A stretch of DNA of 64,000 nucleotides. Origin: JAAYDY01 sp964500225. Lineage in GTDB: Bacteria; Planctomycetota; Phycisphaerae; FEN-1346; JAACEH01. Numbering within the stretch: position 1 is the first letter of the stretch; each line of letters opens with the position of its first letter. The stretch covers positions 1 through 64,000 of the forward strand of contig CAZCOA010000006.1 of the NCBI GenBank assembly GCA_964500225.1, given 5' to 3'. The notes below the pieces were generated by a model. It saw nothing but the letters and a program-made list of their open reading frames with translations, was not told the DNA's origin and did no database searches. Positions 41,185 through 49,392 of this stretch are shown here, piece by piece. The translations under genes and the position numbers were made by a program.

Positions 41185-42378
41185 ATGGCCGATGCGATGT
41201 CAACGAAGGAAACCCTGGAACTGTTCGAGCGGTACGTGGTGGCCAACTACAACCGTCTGCCGGTGGTGATTGTCCGGGGCGAAGGCAGCCGCGTCTGGGA
41301 CGCCGACGGCAAGGAGTACCTGGACCTGTTCGCCGGGTGGGCGGTGACGGCCCTGGGGCATTGCCATCCGCGTCTGGTGTCGGCGATCCGCGAGCAGGCG
41401 GGGCAGTTGATCTATATGGCCAACCACCTGTACACGCAGCCGCAGGGGCGCCTGGCGAAACTGCTGAGCGAGAACTCGTTTGGCGGCAAGTGCTTCTTCT
41501 GCAACTCGGGGGCCGAGGCGATCGAGGCAGCGATCAAGTTGGCGCGGTTGCACACGCCGCGCGAGAAGTACAAGGTGCTGACGTTCGAGGACTCGTTCCA
41601 CGGGCGCACGTTCGGGGCCATCAGCGCCACGGCCCAGAGCAAGTATCACCAGGGGTTCCAGCCGCTGCTGGCGGGATTTGAATACTTGCCGCTGAACGAT
41701 CTGGATGCGGTGTACGGGGCCGTGGACGACGAGACGTGCGGCATCCTGGTCGAGCCGATCCAGGGCGAGGGCGGCGTGAACATCTGCACGGACGAGTTCC
41801 TCCAGGGGCTTCGCAATCTGTGCGACGAGCGCGGCATGGTGCTGATGTTCGACGAGGTGCAAACGGGCGTCGGCCGCACGGGCAAGATGTTCGCATACCA
41901 GCACAGCGGCGTGGTGCCGGACATCATGACGCTGGCCAAGCACCTGGGCGGCGGCGTGCCGATCGGGGCCATCGTGGCCAAACCCGAAGTGGCGGCGAGC
42001 ATGAAGCCGGGCACGCATGCCTCGACGTTTGGCGGCAACGCCCTGGCGGCGGCGGCCGCCTGTGCGGTGATCGAGACGATCCTGGACGAGAAGATTCTGG
42101 ATCACGTCAACGAGGTCGGCGCCTTTGCGATGGGTCGCCTGCGCGAGCTTCAGCAGAAGCAGCCGAAGATCAAGCAGGTGCGCGGCATCGGACTGATGAT
42201 CGGCATCGAGCTGGCCGTCGGCGGCGCCGCGGTGTTCAAGAAGTGCCTGGAGAAGGGCATGTTGACCAACTGTACGCACGACACGGTCCTGCGGTTCATG
42301 CCGTCGTTGACGGTGACGCGCGAGGAGATCGAGCAGGGTATCGCCATTCTGGCCGAGGCCCTGGAGGAGACCGAATGA
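41185..42378 (+). CDS. argD: Acetylornithine aminotransferase
   Basis: PLP enzyme converting N-acetylglutamate semialdehyde to N-acetylornithine. 397 residues from ATG 41185 (AAGGAG ten bases upstream); GTG 41179 or ATG 41197 are alternative starts. FFCNSGAEAIEAAIKLAR, SFHGRTFGAISATAQ, FDEVQTGVGRTG and the Schiff-base Lys in MTLAKHLGGGVPIG are all seen. Sits 67 bases after argB; its stop and the argF start are separated by one base. Confidence 0.96.
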   Translation: MADAMSTKETLELFERYVVANYNRLPVVIVRGEGSRVWDADGKEYLDLFAGWAVTALGHCHPRLVSAIREQAGQLIYMANHLYTQPQGRLAKLLSENSFGGKCFFCNSGAEAIEAAIKLARLHTPREKYKVLTFEDSFHGRTFGAISATAQSKYHQGFQPLLAGFEYLPLNDLDAVYGAVDDETCGILVEPIQGEGGVNICTDEFLQGLRNLCDERGMVLMFDEVQTGVGRTGKMFAYQHSGVVPDIMTLAKHLGGGVPIGAIVAKPEVAASMKPGTHASTFGGNALAAAAACAVIETILDEKILDHVNEVGAFAMGRLRELQQKQPKIKQVRGIGLMIGIELAVGGAAVFKKCLEKGMLTNCTHDTVLRFMPSLTVTREEIEQGIAILAEALEETE

Positions 42379-42379
42379 C

Positions 42380-43315
42380 ATGGACGCCCGCCACCTGGTG
42401 AACATCAACGACCTGTCGGACGCCGACCTGAACGAACTGTTCGCGACGGCGAAGGAACTCAAGGCGCACCTGGCGCGCGGGCAGGCTGTGAATTCGCTGG
42501 CGGGCAAAACGCTGGCGATGATCTTCGAAAAGCCGAGCCTGCGGACGCGCGTGAGCTTCGAGGTCGGGATGAACCAGTTGGGCGGCCGGGCGCTCTACCT
42601 GTCGCCGGCGGAAATCGGCCTGGGCCGGCGTGAGGCCACCAAGGACGTCGCGCGCGTGCTGAGCGGTTACGTGGATGGGATCATGGCCCGGACGTTCGCT
42701 CATGAGACGATCACGGAACTGGCCGCCTACAGCCGCGTGCCGGTGATCAACGGCCTGAGCGACTACTCGCACCCGTGTCAGGCGCTGGCCGACATGTTGA
42801 CGGCGATGGAGGAGTTCGGCGAGGTGCGCGGCCGGACGTGGGTGTTCGTGGGCGACGGCAACAACGTGGCTCGGAGCCTGTGTGTGTTATGTGGGCGGCT
42901 GGGCGTGACGTTCCGTCTGGCGGCGCCGAAGGGATACGAACTGGACGAGGCGTTCCTGGCGAACGCTCGTCGCCAGGCGCCGACGTTGCGGTACGAACTG
43001 ATTCCCGACCCGAAGCAAGCCGTTCGCGGCGCCGACGTGATCTATACCGACACGTGGGTTTCGATGGGGCAGGAAAACGAGAAAGAAGAACGCCTGCGGG
43101 ATTTCCAGGGCTACTGCGTGGATGCGGCGCTGATGTGTGCCGCCGGGCCCCAGGCCATCGTGATGCACTGTCTGCCGGCATATCGCGGCGTAGAGATTAC
43201 CGATGAGGTGCTTGACGGACCGCAGTCCCGCGTGCTCCGGGAAGCCGAGAACCGGATGCACGCTCAAAAAGCCGTGCTGCACCTGCTGCTCCAGAAGGGG
43301 CGCGAGCCGCTGTGA
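42380..43315 (+). CDS. argF: Ornithine carbamoyltransferase
   Basis: Makes citrulline from ornithine and carbamoyl phosphate. 311 residues. The carbamoyl-phosphate loop reads FEKPSLRTRVSFEVGM (SLRTR in place of the classic STRTR), with HPCQALADMLT, the ornithine-binding DTWVSMGQE and the catalytic HCLPAYRG. One base after the argD stop, so translationally coupled. The genes for argC, argJ, argG and argH are not in this window. Confidence 0.96.
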   Translation: MDARHLVNINDLSDADLNELFATAKELKAHLARGQAVNSLAGKTLAMIFEKPSLRTRVSFEVGMNQLGGRALYLSPAEIGLGRREATKDVARVLSGYVDGIMARTFAHETITELAAYSRVPVINGLSDYSHPCQALADMLTAMEEFGEVRGRTWVFVGDGNNVARSLCVLCGRLGVTFRLAAPKGYELDEAFLANARRQAPTLRYELIPDPKQAVRGADVIYTDTWVSMGQENEKEERLRDFQGYCVDAALMCAAGPQAIVMHCLPAYRGVEITDEVLDGPQSRVLREAENRMHAQKAVLHLLLQKGREPL

Positions 43316-43329
43316 ACAGGAGGCTCTCC

Positions 43330-44052
43330 ATGCCACGACCGGACGGACGACGAGCGGACCGGATGCGGCCGGTGCGGATTCATCCGGGGTACATCCGGAC
43401 GGCCGACGGCTCGTGCCTGATCGAGCTGGGCGGCACGCGCGTGATCTGCACGGCGTCCGTGGCGGCGGGCGTACCGAAGTTCCTTGAGGGGACGGGCCGC
43501 GGGTGGATCACCGCCGAGTACGGGATGCTTCCGGGCTCGACCGGTCAGCGCAAGGAGCGACGCACCGACGGGCGCATGATCGAGATTCAGCGGCTCATCG
43601 GCCGCAGCCTGCGGGCCGTGGCCGACCTGTCGCGGCTGGACGGGTTGACGTGCACGGTGGATTGCGACGTGCTGGAGGCCGACGGCGGCACGCGCACGGC
43701 GTCGATTACGGGCGGTTACGTGGCGCTGGCCCTGGCACTGCACCACAAGCGATCGTTGCTGCCGACCGGCCAGTGGCCGCTTGCCGGCGCAGTCGTGGCG
43801 ACGAGCGTCGGCGTGGTGGACGGGCAGGCGCGGCTCGACCTGGATTATGCCGAGGACCACATCGCCGAAGTAGACATGAACGTCGTCATGACTAACGCCG
43901 GACGGTTCATCGAGGTCCAGGCCTCCGGCGAGGGACACACCTTCGCGGGGCGCGACCTCCAGCGGCTGCTCGCTCTGGCCGGCCGCGGGTGCAGGCAACT
44001 GGCCGCCATCCAGCGCAAGGCCCTCCCGAAATCGGTTCCCTGGCCGGCGTAA
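43330..44052 (+). CDS. rph: Ribonuclease PH
   Basis: Phosphorolytic 3'-5' exoribonuclease that trims tRNA 3' ends. The ATG at 43330 with AGGAGG is better than GTG 43312, which overlaps the argF stop. 240 residues. MPRPDGRRADRMRPV, GGTRVICTASV, GMLPGSTGQRKERR (phosphate and RNA contacts), DCDVLEADGGTRTASITGGYVAL and the VDMNVVMTNAGRFIEVQASGEG block are typical. Its place at the end of the arg genes is positional rather than functional. Confidence 0.96.
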   Translation: MPRPDGRRADRMRPVRIHPGYIRTADGSCLIELGGTRVICTASVAAGVPKFLEGTGRGWITAEYGMLPGSTGQRKERRTDGRMIEIQRLIGRSLRAVADLSRLDGLTCTVDCDVLEADGGTRTASITGGYVALALALHHKRSLLPTGQWPLAGAVVATSVGVVDGQARLDLDYAEDHIAEVDMNVVMTNAGRFIEVQASGEGHTFAGRDLQRLLALAGRGCRQLAAIQRKALPKSVPWPA

Positions 44053-44075
44053 GGGGCCGTCTGAGATCCCGGCGA

Positions 44076-45755
44076 TCACGGTTCAAGCCGGGGCAACCAT
44101 TCCAGAACGACATAGGAGACGTCTTCGCGGTGCATGTCGCCGGCGGGCGGAGGCACGAGTGTGGCCTCGCGCCACAGACCTTGTCGGCGCATCAGCTCGG
44201 CCTGGAGACCGTTATCGATCACGAGTATGGCGCCAGGACGCGAGCGGGCCCAGGCGTCGGCCTCGTCGGCGGTGTCCAGGACCGGCAGCGGGCGGCCGGC
44301 GTAGAAGACCAGTTCGGGGTCGGCCTCGCCGAGGACAGCCACGTCGCCGCGGGCGGCGGGTTCGGCCAGTGCGCGGCCCAGGCGGGCATGGTAGTTGCCG
44401 AGGACTTCCATCGGCGTGATGATGCCCACCGTGGCGACCAGGAACGCAGCCAGCAGGACCGCCGCCAACACGACCAGTGCTGCCGGGCGACGACCGAGGC
44501 CATAGAGGGCCAGGACGACGGCCAGCCCGACGGCGCCGACGAGGCCGACGATTAGCAGGGGCGTGCGGAATTCGTCGTAGCGCTGAGCGGCAAACCAGAC
44601 GCCGATCACCACGGCGGGTACGACAAGCCAGTGCAGGCGGAAGACCCAGAGGCCGACGCCGTGCAACCGTTGCGGAGTGCTTCGGAGCAAATAGTCGAGA
44701 CCGACGCCGGCCAGAACCATCACTGGCGGCAGACAAGGCAGTGCATAGAACAGCCGCTTGCCTGCGCTGAACGACAGGAGCGTCAATCCGCCGACGGCCC
44801 AGCACAACAGGAAGGTCCGCAGCGTCTTGGTCATGCCGCCCGGCACGAAGGCCCGCCACAGGCCCACGGCTATCGGCACCAGCCAGGGCATCCAGAGGAG
44901 CGGGGCCTTGACGAGATAGAAGTGCCAGGGCTTCTCGTGGCCGAGTTCGCCGGCGGCGCGGCCGAGCGATTGATGGAACCAGATGTCCATGGCGTCGGGC
45001 ACCAGGGCGAGGACGGCAACAGCCCACGGCAGGACGACGGCCGCCATCATCAGCGGCCCCGCGAGCGGTAGCATCTGTCGCCATGATTGCCACTGGCGAT
45101 CCAGGACGGTGTGGCCGACGACGGCGACGAGCCAGATGCCCAGGGGCAATGGCCCCTTGGCGAGGATGCTCAGGCCAAGCGACAGCCACATGACCACAAA
45201 CAGCAGCACCTGCCGCCGCCGCACCGGCTCGGCGAGGGCGAACCAATAGGACGCCATGGCCGCCGTGGTCCAGAAGCACAGTTGCATGTCCACTTCGGCC
45301 CGGCGGCCCCAGTACAGCGCGCCGCCGCAGGTCAGGAAGACAAAGCCCGTGGTCAGGGCGGCCGGCCAGTGGACGGCGCGGCGAACCCACGCGACCAGCA
45401 ACAGCATCGTAGCCAGTGTGGCGGCGACCGTCGGCAACCGGGCGGTCCATTCGTTGACTTCGCCCCAGAGGGCGGCCACGGCGCCGCCGGTCCAAAACGG
45501 CAGCGGCGGCTTGAGAATGTCGGGCCGGCCGTTTCGGTAGGGGACGACCCAGCCGCCGAGCGTCATCAGGCCGCGCGTGCGGTCGGCGGCCAGGGACTCG
45601 TGGCTCGACAGCGGCGCGGCCCCCAGGTGCGGCAGGCCGATGGCCAGACCATAGAGCACCAGCACGAGAACCAACAGGCGGGCCCTGCGCGGCGATGTGG
45701 TCGCGGCGGCGTTCGTCGCGTCGTCGGCAGCAGGAATGGGCACGGCGTGATTCAT
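44076..45755 (-). CDS. ArnT-like membrane glycosyltransferase (GT83/GT39)
   Basis: 559 residues with about twelve membrane helices (first at 28-48). The catalytic-type loop after helix 1 reads PLSSHESLAADRTRGLM, and PYRNGRPDILKPPLPFW and ILAKGPLPLG match the ArnT/PMT family, whose members move a sugar such as aminoarabinose from undecaprenyl phosphate to lipid A or protein. No arn operon is present, so substrate is open. The promoter at 45765-45793 stands so close to the ATG that the mRNA should be leaderless; there is no ribosome site. Confidence 0.85.
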   Translation of the reverse strand: MNHAVPIPAADDATNAAATTSPRRARLLVLVLVLYGLAIGLPHLGAAPLSSHESLAADRTRGLMTLGGWVVPYRNGRPDILKPPLPFWTGGAVAALWGEVNEWTARLPTVAATLATMLLLVAWVRRAVHWPAALTTGFVFLTCGGALYWGRRAEVDMQLCFWTTAAMASYWFALAEPVRRRQVLLFVVMWLSLGLSILAKGPLPLGIWLVAVVGHTVLDRQWQSWRQMLPLAGPLMMAAVVLPWAVAVLALVPDAMDIWFHQSLGRAAGELGHEKPWHFYLVKAPLLWMPWLVPIAVGLWRAFVPGGMTKTLRTFLLCWAVGGLTLLSFSAGKRLFYALPCLPPVMVLAGVGLDYLLRSTPQRLHGVGLWVFRLHWLVVPAVVIGVWFAAQRYDEFRTPLLIVGLVGAVGLAVVLALYGLGRRPAALVVLAAVLLAAFLVATVGIITPMEVLGNYHARLGRALAEPAARGDVAVLGEADPELVFYAGRPLPVLDTADEADAWARSRPGAILVIDNGLQAELMRRQGLWREATLVPPPAGDMHREDVSYVVLEWLPRLEP

Positions 45756-45764
45756 GGAAGCGGC

Positions 45765-45793
45765 ATTTTATCCGCCTCTTTGCGCGGCGACAA
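45765..45793 (-). promoter_or_regulatory. Promoter TTGTCG-N17-TAAAAT giving a probable leaderless mRNA
   Basis: Minus-strand -35 at 45793-45788 and -10 at 45770-45765. Nine bases separate the -10 from the start codon at 45755, so initiation should fall two or three bases before the ATG. Confidence 0.6.
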
Positions 45794-46108
45794 GCGCATT
45801 GGCCCCAAGCCGCCCGTGCGGGGCCCGCAAGAGCCGAAGAGGCTCGGATGCATAGTTCGGCCCGGCACACCGGCCGATAGCCTCCTGTCAGGCATTTGCG
45901 GATGCACTGTTGCCCGCCCTTGGGGCGCAGATTGTCGGTCGGCGTGCGTTTTCCGGCGGGGTCCACCTCATGAAAGAGTGGCTGCTCGACGCGGTTCCTA
46001 AGCACCGTCGAGGAGCCGCGGGTTCCGAGCCGATCGAGGATCAGCCGCGTGGAGGCCCAAGGCGCCTCGGCATACCTGATGGAGCAGACATGCCGCCCGG
46101 CCGTCGTT
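45794..46108. other. Intergenic stretch between two minus-strand genes
   Basis: About 315 bases with no gene, repeat or terminator with a T-run. Short self-complementary patches occur (CCGTGCGGGGCC, AGCCGAAGAGGCT). Nothing else recognised. Confidence 0.35.
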
Positions 46109-47428
46109 TCAGACGGCCCAGCGGTCCACCAGGTCGGCAGCGGCGGCGGGCAGAAGACCCGCCAAGTGCGCCACATCGAGAATCGTGAACCGCGACCGCA
46201 TCTGGTGAGCATGCAGCAGCGCCGCCAGCAGCCGCCCGCGGTTGCAGCGAATGTCGGAGGCGGTCACGGCCGCGCCGCCGCGATCCAGACAATCGCGGAT
46301 CGCCGCCGCCGGCCGGTGCATCGGCCGCAAGGCCTCCCGAAGCCGCAGCCAGGCGTCGCCCTGGCAGAGTCGGCGCTGCGCCTCGCGCAGCCGCGGCAAT
46401 TTCTCGGCGTAGTGTTCGGCGACCACGCCGGCCAGCGGCCCCCAGAACGTCGCGTCGATGTCCTGCGGCGGATCGCGCCACGTGGGCCGCTCCTGCGACA
46501 ACAGCCGCTCGTACAGCGCCGCCGCCAGCACGGTGCCGACCCCCACCTGCCGCCCATGCAGATCGTGCGGCTGGCCGTCCAGCGACGCCATGGCGTCGAG
46601 TGTGTGACTGATCATGTGCTCGCCGCCGGAGGCGGGGCTCGACGTGCCGGCCATCGTCATCGAGACGCCCACCAGCAGCAGCGCCGCCAGGAGGGCCTCC
46701 ATCGCCTCCGGATCGCCGTCCCTGAGCCGCTCGGGCTGCTCGAAGTACAGCGGCTCGACGTCGGCGGCCAGCGTGGCCGCCCGCTCGACGTACTCGTCGC
46801 CAAACAGGAGATGGTTCAGCCGCCAGTCCATCGTGCTGACGCTCTTGGCCACTACGTCGCCGAGTCCGGCGGCGGTCATCTCGGGCGGGGCGGCCCGCAG
46901 CACGGCCGGATCGGCCACGACGGCGCGCGGCGGCCGGGCTCGCACCAGCGTCTTCACGCCGCGCACCGCCGGGGCCACGTTGGCCGAGGCGTACCCGGTC
47001 ATACTGCACGCGGTGGCGAAGCACACATACGGGATGCCCCGGTCCCCGGCCAGCCACTTGCCCAGGTCGTTGATCACGCCGCTGCCGACGGCGACGAGCA
47101 GGACGGCGCCGGCCAGTTCGCCCTCGAGCGACGCCTTGGTCACGTCGTCGCACACGGGCGACGCGCCGGCGTGCGGATCGGGGACGACGGCCTCGCGCAC
47201 CGTCCATCCGGCTTGTCGCAGCGCCGAGGCGACCGCGCGTCCGGCCACCGCGTACGTGCGAACGTCCGCCAGGACGACTGCCGCCCCCACGGTGCCCTCC
47301 AGCACTTCGGCGCACACGCCCGGCATCCGCCGCGCGGCATCGGCAACGCACATCACGATCCGCGGCTCCATCATCGGATCCCACTGCCGCACACGGTCGA
47401 AGGCCGTCGCCAGAATCCCGATTCCCAC
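46109..47428 (-). CDS. Glycerol-1-phosphate dehydrogenase family protein (AraM/EgsA-like)
   Basis: NAD(P)-dependent reductase that makes sn-glycerol-1-phosphate from dihydroxyacetone phosphate, the archaeal lipid stereoisomer; in Bacillus AraM feeds heptaprenylglyceryl phosphate. 439 residues, GTG start after GGAGGAGG. Family blocks: AVGSGVINDLGKWLA, CFATACSMTGYASANVAP, ADPAVLRAAPPEMTAAGLGDVVAK (metal Asp), SPASGGEHMISHTLD (metal His) and LHGRQVGVGTVLA (metal His). Last gene of a four-gene minus run with a sugar kinase fusion and a sulfatase, 52 bases after the C45-like gene. No geranylgeranylglyceryl-phosphate synthase is visible here. Confidence 0.85.
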   Translation of the reverse strand: MGIGILATAFDRVRQWDPMMEPRIVMCVADAARRMPGVCAEVLEGTVGAAVVLADVRTYAVAGRAVASALRQAGWTVREAVVPDPHAGASPVCDDVTKASLEGELAGAVLLVAVGSGVINDLGKWLAGDRGIPYVCFATACSMTGYASANVAPAVRGVKTLVRARPPRAVVADPAVLRAAPPEMTAAGLGDVVAKSVSTMDWRLNHLLFGDEYVERAATLAADVEPLYFEQPERLRDGDPEAMEALLAALLLVGVSMTMAGTSSPASGGEHMISHTLDAMASLDGQPHDLHGRQVGVGTVLAAALYERLLSQERPTWRDPPQDIDATFWGPLAGVVAEHYAEKLPRLREAQRRLCQGDAWLRLREALRPMHRPAAAIRDCLDRGGAAVTASDIRCNRGRLLAALLHAHQMRSRFTILDVAHLAGLLPAAAADLVDRWAV

Positions 47429-47480
47429 GAGTGTTACCTCCTCCGCCGGCAGCGACGAGCCGGACCGCCGGGACGGCCGC

Positions 47481-49358
47481 TCACGGCATCAGTTCGACCA
47501 GCTCGGCCTCTCGCAGCAACTGGGCGAACTCGTAGCGGAAATAGGGTTGCGTGCAGGCATCCTTGCGGCCCGAGGCCGTGGACACGACGATCACCAGGTC
47601 TGCCGGCAGGAACAGGATGTTGTGAAGGTTTTCGTTCTGGATGGCCACGGGATAGCACATCAGGGCCTGAGTCCGGGCCTCGTCGAACCAGCGATGGTTC
47701 TGCCGGATGCCGTCCAGGAGCGCCACGATGTTGTCGCCGTGGGCTACGACGTCATTGCCGCCCAGGTTCCAGGACGTCTGCCCGAGCTCGGTAACGTTCA
47801 CCCCGTCGGGCGAGGTGACGACGGTCGCGGCCCGCATGGTGTTGCCGTCGCTGATGAGATATCGCACCTGGGCCGTCCGAGGGGTCGCCTTCAGCGTCGC
47901 CAGGGCTTCGTCCGCCGACGAGCATCGCTCCAGCAGTCGCCGCACGACCAGGGGCGTCGGCTCGCTGTCCCAGAGGCCCGAGCCGTCGCCGGCACCGCCG
48001 CTGACGGCGAGCTTTCGCCCGTTCATTCCGTCGAGGCACCCGATCAGCCCCGCGTAGCCGACGGAGACCAGCGGGTGCGACCCCTGCTTGCGGATCAGCA
48101 TCAACGTCGCCGTATCCTGCACATCGAGCCCCGTCAGACAGTCGAGCACGCGGCCATGAATCAGCTTGCCGCCGCGGCTGGCCGGACCCGACATGGCAAA
48201 GCTCGTCCCTCGTCGCATCGCCGGCCACGTGTTGACCAGTTGCACCTCGTCCAGCGACACGCTGGCTGCCTTGGCCAGGGCGGCCATCTCGTCCTTATAC
48301 TCGGCCGCAATCTGCGGCGACTGGGCAGCCCAGCTCTTGCGGCACTCGTCGAGCGCCCACGAGCCGCGACGCAGACTCTCATACAGGCAGTTCGCATACA
48401 GCAACGAATCGATCGTCCGCGACACTTCGCGGGCCAGAAGCTTGCCGTGCTGGGCGCCGATTTCACACGGCGTCCCAGCCAGCATTGCGATGCGCCGGGC
48501 CTTGCGGATGATGAGCAGACCGGATCCGTCCTTGCGCCGCCGGTCCACGAGCGGGCGCGGATGGTCAAGCCGGTAGGCAATTTCGCAGGCTCGCACGGCT
48601 CCGCGCATGAGCGTTCGCTCCAGTTCCACGCGGTCCACGCGAATCGTCTCGACGCCGTCGCCGGGCAGCTCGGGCAACCGGGCTTGGTCCTCGATCCGAT
48701 AGACCACGCGGCCCGTGCCGGTGTCGGAGGTCCACACGATGCTGGCGATCGCGCCGGCCTGGGTGTCCACGGTGATCGTGAAGCGGCGTCCGTTGATGGG
48801 CTCGCTGCTGCGGAGGATGACCGACCCGCCCGACGACGGCTGCTCGACGAGCTTGAACATGCCGATCATCTGGAGTGCCATGACACGGCTATCGGCGGCG
48901 CCGCGGATGATTTCGGTGGCCGCGGAAAGGTCGCCGTGGGCGGCGGCAAGGCGCTGTGTAAAGGCATCGAAGACGAGGGCGTCGGCCCCCTGGGGCGTCG
49001 GTCCTTCGCCCAGAAACACGCGGCGACCGACATGGTCGATCAGGGCCGCCACAGAGGCCGTCCGAAGCAGCGTCAGGCGGCTCGACGCGCCCTGGACCAG
49101 CGTGCAGGCAAACTCGCCGTCGCCGCGGCGCACCAACGTCAGCCGCAACATTTCCGGCTCTGCGCCGTTAGCCTGGGGCCCGACTGTGACCTCGATGTCC
49201 CAGGTGAAGGCAGGCAGGCGTCCGTTGACGATACGGTGGGGTCCGTCGAGGCTTCGCGAGAAGGCGTCCAGGCCGGCTTGGCTGGTGGCCTGGCCGCGTG
49301 CAGCCGCTGCGGCGGTGAGGGCAATAACAGCACACAAGATCAGCCGCCGACATCCCAT
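47481..49358 (-). CDS. Secreted C45-type acyltransferase/peptidase-like protein
   Basis: 625 residues. A signal peptide ends near AAAAARGQA (about 23). Residues 25-270 are an LolA/DUF2092-like beta region. Residues 280-625 resemble the C45 (acyl-CoA:6-aminopenicillanate acyltransferase-like) Ntn hydrolases: GAQHGKLLAREV, the RRGTSFAMSG segment, GKLIHGRVLDC, LVSVGYAGLIGCLDGMN, and the late SWNLGGNDVVAHGDN. In active members the segment before TSFA begins with the nucleophile Cys; here Gly stands there. It may be inactive, use another residue, or be misaligned by me. Located between a kinase fusion (34 bases) and a glycerol-1-phosphate dehydrogenase (52 bases). Confidence 0.65.
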   Translation of the reverse strand: MGCRRLILCAVIALTAAAAARGQATSQAGLDAFSRSLDGPHRIVNGRLPAFTWDIEVTVGPQANGAEPEMLRLTLVRRGDGEFACTLVQGASSRLTLLRTASVAALIDHVGRRVFLGEGPTPQGADALVFDAFTQRLAAAHGDLSAATEIIRGAADSRVMALQMIGMFKLVEQPSSGGSVILRSSEPINGRRFTITVDTQAGAIASIVWTSDTGTGRVVYRIEDQARLPELPGDGVETIRVDRVELERTLMRGAVRACEIAYRLDHPRPLVDRRRKDGSGLLIIRKARRIAMLAGTPCEIGAQHGKLLAREVSRTIDSLLYANCLYESLRRGSWALDECRKSWAAQSPQIAAEYKDEMAALAKAASVSLDEVQLVNTWPAMRRGTSFAMSGPASRGGKLIHGRVLDCLTGLDVQDTATLMLIRKQGSHPLVSVGYAGLIGCLDGMNGRKLAVSGGAGDGSGLWDSEPTPLVVRRLLERCSSADEALATLKATPRTAQVRYLISDGNTMRAATVVTSPDGVNVTELGQTSWNLGGNDVVAHGDNIVALLDGIRQNHRWFDEARTQALMCYPVAIQNENLHNILFLPADLVIVVSTASGRKDACTQPYFRYEFAQLLREAELVELMP

Positions 49359-49392
49359 CGTTCAGGTACTCCGTCCCTGCTTCGGCGCGTTG

